Positions 27,391-35,668 of a stretch of 64,000 nt of DNA are shown one piece after another (positions within the stretch are counted from its first letter, which is position 1; each line of letters opens with the position of its first letter). Under the pieces are notes generated by a model. It ran no database searches. It saw nothing but the letters and a program-made list of their open reading frames with translations, and was not told the DNA's origin. The stretch covers positions 224,153 to 288,152 of the forward strand of contig CAVYKK010000026.1 of the NCBI GenBank assembly GCA_963769045.1, given 5' to 3'. Origin of the DNA: Methanocella_A sp963769045 (GTDB taxonomy: Archaea; Halobacteriota; Methanocellia; Methanocellales; Methanocellaceae). A program made the translations under genes and the position numbers.

Positions 27391-28050
27391 TTACGGTTTT
27401 GTTACCCGGGAGGGATTGCCCGTATCAAGCATGTCCGGCCGGACTTTCTTGATGTACGCGACGATGTACCCGGTGACAAACGCTTCCACGACGGCCATGG
27501 CGATGTTGGCTGCCGCCAGGACGGAAAGCTCGGAGAGCATCACGGATTCCTTGCCCTGTATTCCCGAGACGAGGATGATGGCCATCATGGCGATGTTGCC
27601 GAGGAACAGCGCCAGGAATGCGGCGACGCCCGCGGTATACATAGTTTTGATCTTCGTAGACGTGCTCAGCCACCAGTAGACTAAAAACGCAGTGATGACC
27701 TCGACCATGTTGATGAGCAGGTTAGCCCCGATGATAGTCCAGCCTTCGTGGCCTATGGCGGCGGAGAAGATATTGACGATCAAAAAGATGATGCCGCCGA
27801 TCGCCGGGCCTGCGATGATGCCAACCAGCGGCGTGAGGCTCAGGTGCACGCCCAGCACCGGTATCTCGATCTGGAACACGGCAAACGCCGCGGCCGTGAG
27901 CAGGCCTGCCAGCGTAATGAGCCTGCTGTCGGCTTTCCTCACGTTCCTGAGCCAGTAGAGGCAGATGATGATGACGATAAGTGCCACGATCGACCATGCG
28001 ACGGCCCAGAACAGGGTGAATGATCCGTCCTCAAGATGTATATGTGCCAT
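27391..28050 (-). CDS. cbiM: CbiM-like ECF transporter substrate-binding membrane protein
   Basis: 219 residues with six or so TM helices. The N-terminus MAHIHLEDG resembles the MHI-x-DG start of CbiM/NikM, whose N-terminal His takes part in Co2+/Ni2+ binding; one extra residue precedes the first His here. The loop SLTPLVGIIAGPAIGGI is typical of the family. It is the substrate (S) component that works with the CbiQ and CbiO proteins encoded just upstream to import a transition metal. No CbiN/NikN-like small gene is visible. Cobalt versus nickel cannot be decided by eye. Confidence 0.82.
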   Translation of the reverse strand: MAHIHLEDGSFTLFWAVAWSIVALIVIIICLYWLRNVRKADSRLITLAGLLTAAAFAVFQIEIPVLGVHLSLTPLVGIIAGPAIGGIIFLIVNIFSAAIGHEGWTIIGANLLINMVEVITAFLVYWWLSTSTKIKTMYTAGVAAFLALFLGNIAMMAIILVSGIQGKESVMLSELSVLAAANIAMAVVEAFVTGYIVAYIKKVRPDMLDTGNPSRVTKP

Positions 28051-28101
28051 GTTAACCTATTCCTTTGAGTAAATACCAAATTTTAAGTGAAGTATACCGG
28101 T

Positions 28102-29001
28102 TTATCCTTTTCGATTCTCATTGGCGGCTATGCGGCCCGCCCATTGCGTCAGCTGTTCTATCGTGATGGGCCGCTCGACAACGGGAGCGCCGATTTGTGC
28201 ACATAAAGCCTCGTATATCACGGCGATGCGAGGCTTCTTCAGGCCTGCTTCCGTGAGCAATGCATCGTCGTAGAAGACGTCCTTCGGGCTGCCCTCGGCA
28301 ATGATAGACCCGGACTTTACCACGCAGACACGATCGCACAGCCGGGCGGCCATGTCGAGGTCGTGCGTGGCGATGACGATACTGATGCCGTGTTTTTCCT
28401 TCAGGTCACGGATGATCATCTCGACGGCTTCGGCATGCAGCGGATCCAGATCCGATGTCGGCTCGTCCATGGCTATGACCTTCGGCCGCATGGCCAGGAT
28501 GCCGGCAATGCAGACCAGCCGCTGCTGGCCGCCGGACAGGTAATTCGGGAGCTTCTGCTCCAGATCGGAGACTCCGACAGTACTGAGCGCTTCCTGTGCT
28601 GCACGGCGGGCATCCGCTGCGCTCAAGCCCATGTTCAAGGGCCCGAACATCACGTCGTCCAGCACGGTAGGTGCGAACAGCTGGTCCTCGGACCGCTGGA
28701 ACACAATGCCCACGTCCTTCCAGATCGTTTTCCTGACCTGACCGTTAATGTCCCGGCCCAGGACGGCTACGCTGCCCTTCGATGGCTCCAGCAGACCGTT
28801 AAGGTGCTCGATCAGCGTCGACTTGCCTGAGCCGTTGGGCCCGACCAGCGCGACGATCTCGTGCTCCAGCACCCGGAAGCACATGTTGTGTATCCCCACG
28901 CTGCCATCGGGATATACATGGCTGGCACAGTCCACGTGGATCAATTCCCGGCCGGTGTGCACGCATACCAGCTTTTGTTCCGCATACCTTTGTAGTGTCA
29001 T
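28102..29001 (-). CDS. cbiO: ECF transporter ATPase (CbiO/EcfA)
   Basis: 299 residues. Walker A is LVGPNGSGKSTLIEHL, signature LSGGQQRLVCIAGIL, Walker B VIAMDEPTSDLD and the switch His lies in VIATHDLDMA. The N-terminal ~18 residues (MTLQRYAEQK...) precede the usual start of the fold and may be extra. It energises metal uptake with CbiQ and CbiM. It begins 5 bases past the cbiQ stop, so they are probably co-translated. Confidence 0.9.
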   Translation of the reverse strand: MTLQRYAEQKLVCVHTGRELIHVDCASHVYPDGSVGIHNMCFRVLEHEIVALVGPNGSGKSTLIEHLNGLLEPSKGSVAVLGRDINGQVRKTIWKDVGIVFQRSEDQLFAPTVLDDVMFGPLNMGLSAADARRAAQEALSTVGVSDLEQKLPNYLSGGQQRLVCIAGILAMRPKVIAMDEPTSDLDPLHAEAVEMIIRDLKEKHGISIVIATHDLDMAARLCDRVCVVKSGSIIAEGSPKDVFYDDALLTEAGLKKPRIAVIYEALCAQIGAPVVERPITIEQLTQWAGRIAANENRKG

Positions 29002-29005
29002 GGCT

Positions 29006-29803
29006 TTACCATCCCCAGAGCATTGCCAGCCCTATCAGGCCGAACGATGCGATGACGAATGCATAGTCCGCCAGCTTCATCGGCGGGATCTCCGTAGCTG
29101 CGATGTACTTGCCGCTGAACCCCCGCGATTCCATGGCTTTACTGATCCGGTCGGCCCGGTCGTAAGAACGTATGAAGACCAGCGCGAACACTTCCGCGAA
29201 CAGCCTGCTCTGCTTCACGGCGCTCGAGATCAGCCCGCTGCCCCGGGAATGCAGTGCCTTGACCATGGAGTCCACCATTTTCAGCGTGATGAAGATGAAA
29301 CGATAGGACATGAGGAAGATCTGGTCGACGGGAGAGGGAAAGACCCGGTAGATCATGGTGGAGAAATAGTTATAGCGCGTGGTCATCAGGAAGAAAAGCG
29401 AGAACGAAACTGAGATCAGCGCCTTCAGCAGCAGCCGTACCAGCATTAGCAAGCCATTGTCAGTCAACGTGGTTTTAAATCCGAACGCGCCCAGGGAAAA
29501 AAGCTCCTTGCCGGGCACGTTCCAGATCATCAGCACGACGAGGGAGAACACGAAGAAAAGCGGCAGGAAATACCATGCAAATAACCGCCGGACAGGAAGG
29601 CCTGCGGCCGCGTAGACCGCCAGCACCGCTACGTACAGCACGACCAGCAGTGCCAGGCTATTGACAACGGTGATAAACAATACGATTGCCAGCAGTGCTA
29701 TAGCCTTGGTCCACGGGCTCATCCGGGCAAAGACCGTCTGATTGTGCTCGCTGTAGAACGTAATAAGATCGATGTCAGGTATGTGGCCAGAAATAGTGCT
29801 CAC
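29006..29803 (-). CDS. cbiQ: ECF transporter T component (CbiQ)
   Basis: About 265 residues, five to six TM helices. The conserved coupling-helix region reads ESRGFSGKY near residue 230, with the preceding ALHSRGSG at ~195; these two short A-x-x-x-RG-type motifs bind the ATPase. An open frame begins at 29839 inside the regulator gene, but a GAGGAG ribosome site formed by the end of the regulator, followed by tandem GTG codons (29806 and 29803), favours the later start VSTISGHIPDID. Translation is probably coupled to the regulator. Confidence 0.85.
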   Translation of the reverse strand: MSTISGHIPDIDLITFYSEHNQTVFARMSPWTKAIALLAIVLFITVVNSLALLVVLYVAVLAVYAAAGLPVRRLFAWYFLPLFFVFSLVVLMIWNVPGKELFSLGAFGFKTTLTDNGLLMLVRLLLKALISVSFSLFFLMTTRYNYFSTMIYRVFPSPVDQIFLMSYRFIFITLKMVDSMVKALHSRGSGLISSAVKQSRLFAEVFALVFIRSYDRADRISKAMESRGFSGKYIAATEIPPMKLADYAFVIASFGLIGLAMLWGW

Positions 29804-29808
29804 CACAA

Positions 29809-30246
29809 TCACTCCTCGTCTTTCGGGCAACAGCAGCACGTATCATGCGTAATCCGCCCACAGGCGCTCATGGTCGGATGGCCCAGCGACGAACAGATCT
29901 TGTCCACCGTCTCCTTAGACACATGGCCTTCGAACCGCGTAGCCTCACTGCAGGCCTCTTTCGGCGACAGGCCGTGCTGCGAGAGCATCAGGCCCAGCAG
30001 CCGGTGCCGACGGACCAGGAACTCGGCGTACTCCCGGCCGGTCTTCGTCAGAGTGACACCCCGGTAAGGCACATGCCGGACCAGCCCCGTCGCGGCCATC
30101 TCGTTGATCACCTTGGTGATCGTGGAAGGGTCCACGTGGAACCGGCCGGACAGGTCGGTGGTCCGGGAGTAGCCGCCGTGCTCCAGCAGGAACTTCAGGT
30201 ACTCGCCCTTCCTCGGGCTCAGCTCCAGCCCGTCGATGTCTCTCAT
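29809..30246 (-). CDS. DtxR/MntR-family metal-dependent regulator with Cys-rich tail
   Basis: 145 residues. Residues ~8-70 form the winged helix (TDLSGRFHVDPSTITKVINEM, recognition helix near STITKVINEM). The dimerisation/metal-binding helices contain EYAEFLVRRHRLLGLML and KEACSEATRFEGHVSKETVDKI, where the E-A-C-x-E and H residues match DtxR-type metal ligands. The protein ends with SACGRITHDTCCCCPKDEE, five Cys and a His, which is unusual and suggests extra metal binding. It is the first gene of the cbi operon and likely represses it when metal is plentiful. A palindrome over its own promoter supports autoregulation. Confidence 0.85.
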   Translation of the reverse strand: MRDIDGLELSPRKGEYLKFLLEHGGYSRTTDLSGRFHVDPSTITKVINEMAATGLVRHVPYRGVTLTKTGREYAEFLVRRHRLLGLMLSQHGLSPKEACSEATRFEGHVSKETVDKICSSLGHPTMSACGRITHDTCCCCPKDEE

Positions 30247-30268
30247 GGTGGGCCATAATGCCGGGCGA

Positions 30269-30300
30269 GAATATAAAAGTTTGGGGTGAACCCAACTTTT
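30269..30300 (-). promoter_or_regulatory. TATA box and palindromic operator of the metal regulator operon
   Basis: Forward strand AAAGTTTGGGGTGAACCCAA then CTTT (30276-30299): arms AAAGTT..GGG and CCC-AACTTT around TGAA. Shape and position are like DtxR-family operators. The reverse-strand TATA (TTTTATATTC) overlaps it, so binding would block transcription. It abuts the left arm of the inverted-repeat element at 30301. Confidence 0.6.
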
Positions 30301-31000
30301 TGAGGTCGCAGAGGTTACAAGAGGTCACAGAGCTCAGCACAGAGGCCACAGAGGCCACAGAGGTATGCACAGAGGGCGTTTAATGAATAGATGTAGTTTT
30401 TTCTACGATACTTTTATCTATGACTTATGTGCACGAACTTGTAATAATGTAATCAATAATTGAGGAATTATATGGTAAATAAGTACGATTCATTAAAGAC
30501 TCTAAATGAGCTTTCAGGAAATGTTATTAATGCTGCGATGGAGGTTCATACTTATCATGGGCCCGGCTTGCTAGAGAGCATGTACGTTGACAGCCTTGTT
30601 ATTGAGTTGAACCTAAGAGATATTAAAGTCGAAACTGAAGTCTCTTTTCCGGTAAGTTACAAAGGAGTCCCATTAAATAAACGTAAAACCGTTGACATGA
30701 TAATAGAAAATGCCATTGTTGTGGAAGCTAAAACTGTTGATATGTTATTACCTGTCCATGAATCGCAGCTTTTAACATATTTGAAAATTAGTGATTGTCG
30801 ATTGGGCCTTCTGTTAAACTTTAAAACAGAGCATCTAAAAGACGGTATCAAGCGAGTACTCATTTAATTTATTAGTCTTTTCTTAAAACCTCGAATCACT
30901 CAGGAGCATAAATTAAAAAAATCCTCTGTGTCATCCTCTGTGACCTCTGTGACCTCTGTGGTGAAACTCTGTGACCTCTCGCAAACCTCTGAATCCTCAA
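30301..31000. mobile_element. Candidate mobile unit: GxxExxY gene within inverted CACAGAGG arms (element B)
   Basis: The left arm (30301-30378) of GAGGTCACA/CACAGAGGC units faces a right arm (about 30918-30998) of TGTGACCTC units. Both arms closely match those of the empty element at 1571-1831, including GTATGCACAGAGG at the inner left and CTCTGTGTCATCCTCTGTG at the inner right. The cargo is one AT-rich gene (30472-30867). The right arm runs into the last codons of cheD. No transposase was seen, and target-site duplications could not be identified. Confidence 0.55.
30472..30867 (+). CDS. GxxExxY protein (PD-(D/E)XK-like fold)
   Basis: 131 residues from ATG 30472, which has GAGGA just upstream (a longer frame from 30460 adds four codons). 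The signature GPGLLESMY (G-x-x-E-x-x-Y) follows VINAAMEVHTYH. Then come KTVDMIIEN and IVVEAKTVD, supplying the D...E-x-K arrangement of PD-(D/E)XK nucleases, and HESQLLTYLKIS with NFKTEHLKDGIKRV, all usual for the family (PDDEXK_3). The family is widespread but biochemically poorly known. Base composition is clearly more AT-rich than the neighbours, and the gene sits inside an inverted-repeat unit, which suggests transfer. A possible TATA (CTTTTATCTA) lies near 30409. Confidence 0.85.
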   Translation: MVNKYDSLKTLNELSGNVINAAMEVHTYHGPGLLESMYVDSLVIELNLRDIKVETEVSFPVSYKGVPLNKRKTVDMIIENAIVVEAKTVDMLLPVHESQLLTYLKISDCRLGLLLNFKTEHLKDGIKRVLI

Positions 31001-31581
31001 AGTTCGAGGCCGGTGCCGTCGGCGTATTTGACGCGTATCCTGCCTGTGTTGAGGTCAAAGCGCATGGTGCGGCCGGTGTTGCCCAGGACTTCCTCGCCCA
31101 TGACCTTGATACGCTCCTTCTTCAGGAACTCTCGACAGGCTGCCACATTGTTCTCGCCGATGTTGAACATTCCTGAGGGGCTGACAGCGCCGGGCATGCC
31201 CGTGGCGGCCTTGAACATACTGGCGCCACCGATGAGGCGCGCGGTCATCCACATCGGGTCCGCGCCTGCCCTCTTCATCCGTTCGAGCAGGATCGGCAGC
31301 CCGGTGTCGGCGAACTTTTCCCGGCTCGTGGTATTCCGGGACTTGCTGCTGTCCGGCAACATGATGTGCGCCAGCCCGCCGATGTGCTCCTTCGGGTAGT
31401 ATAGAGCCACTCCTACGCATGAGCCGAGGCCAATGATAGACAGTAGGTCAGGTGCCCTGGAGACGGCAATGTCGCCCATGCCCACTTTGATGTCATTGCC
31501 CGCATAGATCACTGGCAGCATGTCAGGCGATTGCGCCATTGTGGCGTTAGTCACGCCCGGCTTGTTTTTATTGATTGCCAT
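30997..31581 (-). CDS. cheD: Chemoreceptor glutamine deamidase CheD
   Basis: 194 residues. The catalytic Cys is in GLGSCVGVALY and the His in HIGGLAHIMLP, with the later TARLIGGASMF motif, all standard for CheD. It deamidates receptor glutamines and interacts with CheC. Its start overlaps the cheC stop by 14 bases (ATGGCAATCAATAA). Its last codons lie in the right arm of the repeat element, so that element may have altered the original 3' end. Confidence 0.92.
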   Translation of the reverse strand: MAINKNKPGVTNATMAQSPDMLPVIYAGNDIKVGMGDIAVSRAPDLLSIIGLGSCVGVALYYPKEHIGGLAHIMLPDSSKSRNTTSREKFADTGLPILLERMKRAGADPMWMTARLIGGASMFKAATGMPGAVSPSGMFNIGENNVAACREFLKKERIKVMGEEVLGNTGRTMRFDLNTGRIRVKYADGTGLEL

Positions 31582-32200
31582 GTGTTTTTTCCTCTAGCAG
31601 CTTCAGTATATCGTCGAGCGTCTCGGGCTCGGGTAGCAATACTATGTATCCTTTGACCTGGTGGGTCGTGTCGTTCAGCGCCGTCTTGAAGACGATGGCC
31701 CGCGACGTGGGCTTGCCCACCTTAGTGGCAATGCCCTCGATCAGCTTGCGCGCCATGCCGAACCGGTATGTGGGTGGCGAGGGCAGCATGGTGGCGCCCA
31801 GCAGCCCGGCGGACGCGTCCCCGAATGACGATATCAGGATGTTGCCCACCTCCATCAGCGCCGATCGCTCTTCGCCTGTGATGGCTTTCGTGGTCCCGAT
31901 CTCCCGGGCGAGGAGTATGTCGGACATCCTCTTCGCGCTGTCTTCCGGGAAGATCAGGTATATGTGGCCGTTGGGGCTCGCGTTGCCGTCAAGCAGCAGG
32001 AAGTACAGGCCCACCGCGGGCCCGTCTGGCTCTATGAACTGGCTTACCTCGGAGAGCTGCACGACCTCGAGGTCGGGCACGCACATCTCGATCTCCTGGC
32101 CGATCATCATGGACAGGGAAGTGGCGGCGTGCGCCGAGCCTATGTTCCCGAACTCCCGTAGCGCGTCCATCTGCGTGTTGCTGAGGACATTCATGCTCAA
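31568..32200 (-). CDS. cheC: CheY-P phosphatase CheC
   Basis: 210 residues. Both E-x2-N phosphatase helices are present: ALREFGNIGSAHAATSL near the N-terminus and ALMEVGNILISSFGDAS near residue 110. CheC dephosphorylates CheY-P and is stimulated by CheD, encoded next. It overlaps the cheA stop by 4 bases. Confidence 0.92.
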   Translation of the reverse strand: MSMNVLSNTQMDALREFGNIGSAHAATSLSMMIGQEIEMCVPDLEVVQLSEVSQFIEPDGPAVGLYFLLLDGNASPNGHIYLIFPEDSAKRMSDILLAREIGTTKAITGEERSALMEVGNILISSFGDASAGLLGATMLPSPPTYRFGMARKLIEGIATKVGKPTSRAIVFKTALNDTTHQVKGYIVLLPEPETLDDILKLLEEKTHGNQ

Positions 32201-34197
32201 GATTTCACCTCGGTCAGCGAGGCGACGTCGAGGATGGGCACGACCCTGCCGTTGCCCATGATCGTCACGCCTTCCATGCCCCGCACGTTCTGCAGCAGGC
32301 CGGTCAGCGGCTTCACGAAGATCTCCTGCTGGCTCTCGATGGAGTCTACCAGCAGGGCCACTTTCTGCTCGGCCTTCTCGACGATGACTGCCGTGTATTT
32401 GCCGTTGACGCCGTTGACGCCGTTTTCAGGCACGGTGAACAGTTTGTGCAGCCGGTAGAGCGGCAGTATGGACTCCCGGATAACGATCGCTTCCTTGCCG
32501 CCGATGGTCTTAATTTCCGTGTTGGTGATGTACTCGGTCTCAACCACGTTGGTGATCGAGATAGCATACTTCTCGCCGCCCACGTTGACGAGCAGCGCCT
32601 GGACAATGGCGATGGTCGGCGGCAGCTTGAGCATCGTCCTTGTACCTTTGCCAGGCTGTGTCTCGATCCGGACCAGGCCGCCCAGGTTCTCCACCTTGGT
32701 GCGGACGATGTCCATACCGACGCCACGGCCGGAGACTTCCGTCACCTTATCCGCGGTTGACAGCCCCGACTTGAAGATAAGCATGACTGCCTCGTCCTGC
32801 GACATCGACTCGGCCTGCGCTTCGGTGATGAGCCCGCGCTCCACGGCCTTGCGCTTGACCCGTTCGACATCGATGCCCTTGCCGTCGTCGACGATCTCGA
32901 TGACGACGTTGCTCCGCTCGCGGCGGGCGATCAGCCTGATAGTGCCGACGGCCGGCTTGCCGGCTGCCACACGCACCTCGGGCGACTCGATGCCGTGGTC
33001 GACGGCGTTCCGTATCAGGTGGTTCAGCGGGTCGCTGATCTCGTCCAGCACGGTGCGGTCCAGCTCGGTGTCCTGGCCTTCGATGATGAGCTCGATCTCC
33101 TTACCCTGCTTCTTGGCGATGTCCCGGACGATACGCGGGAACCGGTTAAACACGTTGTCCACGGGCAGCATCCGGATGCGCATGACTTCGTTCTGCAGGT
33201 CCGTGATGGAACGGTCGAGCATGGTCATGGTGTCGTTCATCTCAAGGAGGCCGTGCCGGTGACTGATCTCGAACAGTCTTCCTCTGCTGATCACCAGCTC
33301 GCCCACCAGGTTCATGATGGTGTCGAGGCGGTCAATATCGATGCGGACGCTGTGGATAGCCTTGTTATCTTTGCCGTTTTTGCCGTCCTTGCCCGGCGCC
33401 GCCTGGGCTGAAGTCTCCTTCTTCGCCGCGGCTTCCTTCGTGACCCTGGGCGTAATCTGGACCGTGGATATCTCCGCAACGCTCATCGCCTTACGCTCTA
33501 CCTCCCGGGCGTCCTTGTCCGTGCTGAGGATGACAGTGATGTCGAAGTCGATCTTTTCGTTCTCGATGTCCTTCATGTCAGGGACGGTACTGACGACCTT
33601 GCCAATCTCGGACATGCTCTGGATGATCAGGAAGGCCCGGATGCTTCGGAACTCGCAGGTCTTGTCGATCGTTGCCTTGACCTCGAACTCGTTTGCGCCT
33701 GCAGGCCCGTCATTGACGGGCACCGCCGGCGATTCCGCAGGCGCCGCCTCGGGAGTTGAGGACGGGGCTGCCCCAGGTGCTGCCACGGGGGCTGCCCCGG
33801 GAACGGGTGCCGTGCCTGCAGACGCGTTGATGCGCTCGATCTCCGCGACCAGCGCCGACACGTCCATCGGCTCGTCCACGCCGGCCTGGATACGATCGAT
33901 CATTTCTTCCAGCGCGTCCAGGGCCTGGAACAGCAGGGTTGCCAGGGTACTGTCGAAGGCCAGGTTGCCATTGCGTACGCGGTCGAGCAGGTTCTCCATC
34001 CGGTGACACAGCTTCTCCATGTCTTTGAACCCCATGGACGCGGACATGCCCTTGAGCGTGTGCGCGGAGCGGAATATCTCCTGTATGACGTCCGTATCTG
34101 ACGGTGATTTTTCCAGGGCCAGCAGCGACTGGTTGAAGCTCTGCAGGTGCTCCCTCGCCTCGCTCACGAACATATCCCTGTACGCTGACATATCCAT
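32197..34197 (-). CDS. cheA: Chemotaxis histidine kinase CheA
   Basis: 666 residues with all five domains. P1 has the phospho-His at residue 46 in RSAHTLKGMSASMG. A Pro/Ala linker (~135-175) leads to a P2-like CheY-binding domain. P3 dimerises (HSVRIDIDRLDTIMNLVGELV). P4 ATPase has the N box HLIRNAVDHGIES, G1 VDDGKGID and G2 GRGVGMDIV. P5, the CheW-like regulatory domain, closes the protein. It phosphorylates CheY and CheB in response to receptors. No cheW or receptor gene is visible in this operon. Confidence 0.95.
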   Translation of the reverse strand: MDMSAYRDMFVSEAREHLQSFNQSLLALEKSPSDTDVIQEIFRSAHTLKGMSASMGFKDMEKLCHRMENLLDRVRNGNLAFDSTLATLLFQALDALEEMIDRIQAGVDEPMDVSALVAEIERINASAGTAPVPGAAPVAAPGAAPSSTPEAAPAESPAVPVNDGPAGANEFEVKATIDKTCEFRSIRAFLIIQSMSEIGKVVSTVPDMKDIENEKIDFDITVILSTDKDAREVERKAMSVAEISTVQITPRVTKEAAAKKETSAQAAPGKDGKNGKDNKAIHSVRIDIDRLDTIMNLVGELVISRGRLFEISHRHGLLEMNDTMTMLDRSITDLQNEVMRIRMLPVDNVFNRFPRIVRDIAKKQGKEIELIIEGQDTELDRTVLDEISDPLNHLIRNAVDHGIESPEVRVAAGKPAVGTIRLIARRERSNVVIEIVDDGKGIDVERVKRKAVERGLITEAQAESMSQDEAVMLIFKSGLSTADKVTEVSGRGVGMDIVRTKVENLGGLVRIETQPGKGTRTMLKLPPTIAIVQALLVNVGGEKYAISITNVVETEYITNTEIKTIGGKEAIVIRESILPLYRLHKLFTVPENGVNGVNGKYTAVIVEKAEQKVALLVDSIESQQEIFVKPLTGLLQNVRGMEGVTIMGNGRVVPILDVASLTEVKS

Positions 34198-34209
34198 TTT
34201 AGCAACTCC

Positions 34210-35247
34210 CTATAGCATGCTTGTTATATCGCCCGCAATGTTATCCAGCGATGACACCCGGTCGACGCACCCCAGCTCGATAGCCGCTTTCGGCATGCCG
34301 AAGATGACGCTCGTCTTCTCGTCGCACGCGATCGTGCGGCCCCCCTGCCCCTTGATATCCTTCAGCCCGAAGGCGCCGTCGGTGCCCATGCCTGTAAGCA
34401 CGACACCGACTATAGACGCCCCGAATACCCGTGACGCCGACTTCATAGTCACGTCGACCGCCGGTCGCACCCGGTGCACGGGCGGCTCCTGGCTCATGGA
34501 CACGATCCGGTCATATCCCACGCCTTTCCGGACGATCATATGGTAGTCCCCGGGCGCGATCAGTGCCCGGCCGTCCAGGATGACATCGCCGTCTTCCGCC
34601 TCTTTCACGTCGATGGCAGAGATGCGGTTCAGCCGTTCGGCGAGCGACCGCGTGAAGCCCGGCGGCATGTGCTGGACGATCAGGACGCCGGCAGGCAGGT
34701 CGCGAGGCAGTTTTGAGATCACGCGTTCCAGCGCGCCCGGCCCTCCCGTGGAAGAGCCGATGACAATCACTTTCTTTGACCTGACCAGGGATGCTTTCCG
34801 TGGCACTTTCTCGCGATCGGGTATCGGGGTCAAATCCATCAGCCTGCTGTGGTTCGCCTTGCAGGCCACCCGGATCTTCTCGATGAGCGCCTCTTTCACG
34901 CTGCCGATGTCCAGGGAGATCGATCCCGACGGCTTGGACACGAAGTCCACCGCCCCGGCGGAAAGCGCCATGATCGTCTGCCATGCGCCCTCCTTGGTGA
35001 CTGCGGACAGCATGATCACCGGCACCGGCCGCTCCTTCATGATGGCGCGCAGTGCCGTGATGCCATCCATCTTGGGCATCTCCACGTCCATGGTAATGAC
35101 GTCGGGAGACAGCTCCCGGGCCATTGCGACCGCTTCCAGCCCGTTTTTAGCGACGCCGACCACGTAGATCTCATCGGGCACGTTGAGCATGTCCGACACG
35201 ATGCTACGCATCAAGATCGAATCGTCGACCACGAGTACACTGATCAA
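34210..35247 (-). CDS. cheB: Chemotaxis methylesterase/response regulator CheB
   Basis: 345 residues. The N-terminal receiver domain has the phospho-Asp in ITMDVEMPKMDGI. The C-terminal methylesterase has the catalytic Ser in IGSSTGGPGAL, His in VQHMPPGFT and Asp in GMGTDGAFG. It removes receptor methyl groups, opposing CheR. It lies 9 bases after cheY and 12 bases before cheA. Confidence 0.95.
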   Translation of the reverse strand: MISVLVVDDSILMRSIVSDMLNVPDEIYVVGVAKNGLEAVAMARELSPDVITMDVEMPKMDGITALRAIMKERPVPVIMLSAVTKEGAWQTIMALSAGAVDFVSKPSGSISLDIGSVKEALIEKIRVACKANHSRLMDLTPIPDREKVPRKASLVRSKKVIVIGSSTGGPGALERVISKLPRDLPAGVLIVQHMPPGFTRSLAERLNRISAIDVKEAEDGDVILDGRALIAPGDYHMIVRKGVGYDRIVSMSQEPPVHRVRPAVDVTMKSASRVFGASIVGVVLTGMGTDGAFGLKDIKGQGGRTIACDEKTSVIFGMPKAAIELGCVDRVSSLDNIAGDITSML

Positions 35248-35256
35248 AAGGATGCC

Positions 35257-35619
35257 TCACGATCCCAGCACTTTCTGGACTTCCTCTAGCACCTTTGGTG
35301 CCTGGAACGGCTTCACGATATAGCCTTTCGCGCCGCTCATGATGGCGGTACGTACCATGCTCTCCTGTCCGACGGCGGTGCACATGATGACCTTCGCGTT
35401 AGGGTCCATAGCCCGGATCTCCTTGAGCGCATCGATGCCGTTCTTGTTGGGCATCACGATGTCCATAGTGACCAGATCGGGCTTCAGGTCCTTGTATTTC
35501 TGAACAGCGACCGCGCCGTTCTCGGCCTCACCAGCGATCTCGTAGCCCTTAGGGAACAGGATGTTCTTCAGCAGGGTCCGCATGAACGCGGCATCGTCTA
35601 CGATCAATACCTTTGCCAT
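35257..35619 (-). CDS. cheY: Response regulator CheY
   Basis: 120-residue stand-alone receiver. Acidic pair DD near residue 8, phospho-Asp in LVTMDIVMPNKNG, Thr in IMCTAVG and Lys in GYIVKPF. When phosphorylated it acts on the archaellum motor through CheF. A GAGGAG ribosome site lies 10 bases upstream. Confidence 0.95.
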   Translation of the reverse strand: MAKVLIVDDAAFMRTLLKNILFPKGYEIAGEAENGAVAVQKYKDLKPDLVTMDIVMPNKNGIDALKEIRAMDPNAKVIMCTAVGQESMVRTAIMSGAKGYIVKPFQAPKVLEEVQKVLGS

Positions 35620-35632
35620 TTATTCTTTCTCC

Positions 35633-35668
35633 TCACTTCTTCTCAACGTTAGCGTTAACATTGCTCAT
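35633..35668 (-). other. Possible 11-codon ORF between cheF and cheY
   Basis: Its ATG overlaps the cheF stop (ATGA) and it encodes MSNVNANVEKK, a near copy of the cheF C-terminus MSNVNTNQK. The DNA shows a 15-base direct repeat (35654-35668 and 35680-35694, two differences). It probably arose by duplication of the cheF tail; translation would bring ribosomes to the cheY start. Confidence 0.3.
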
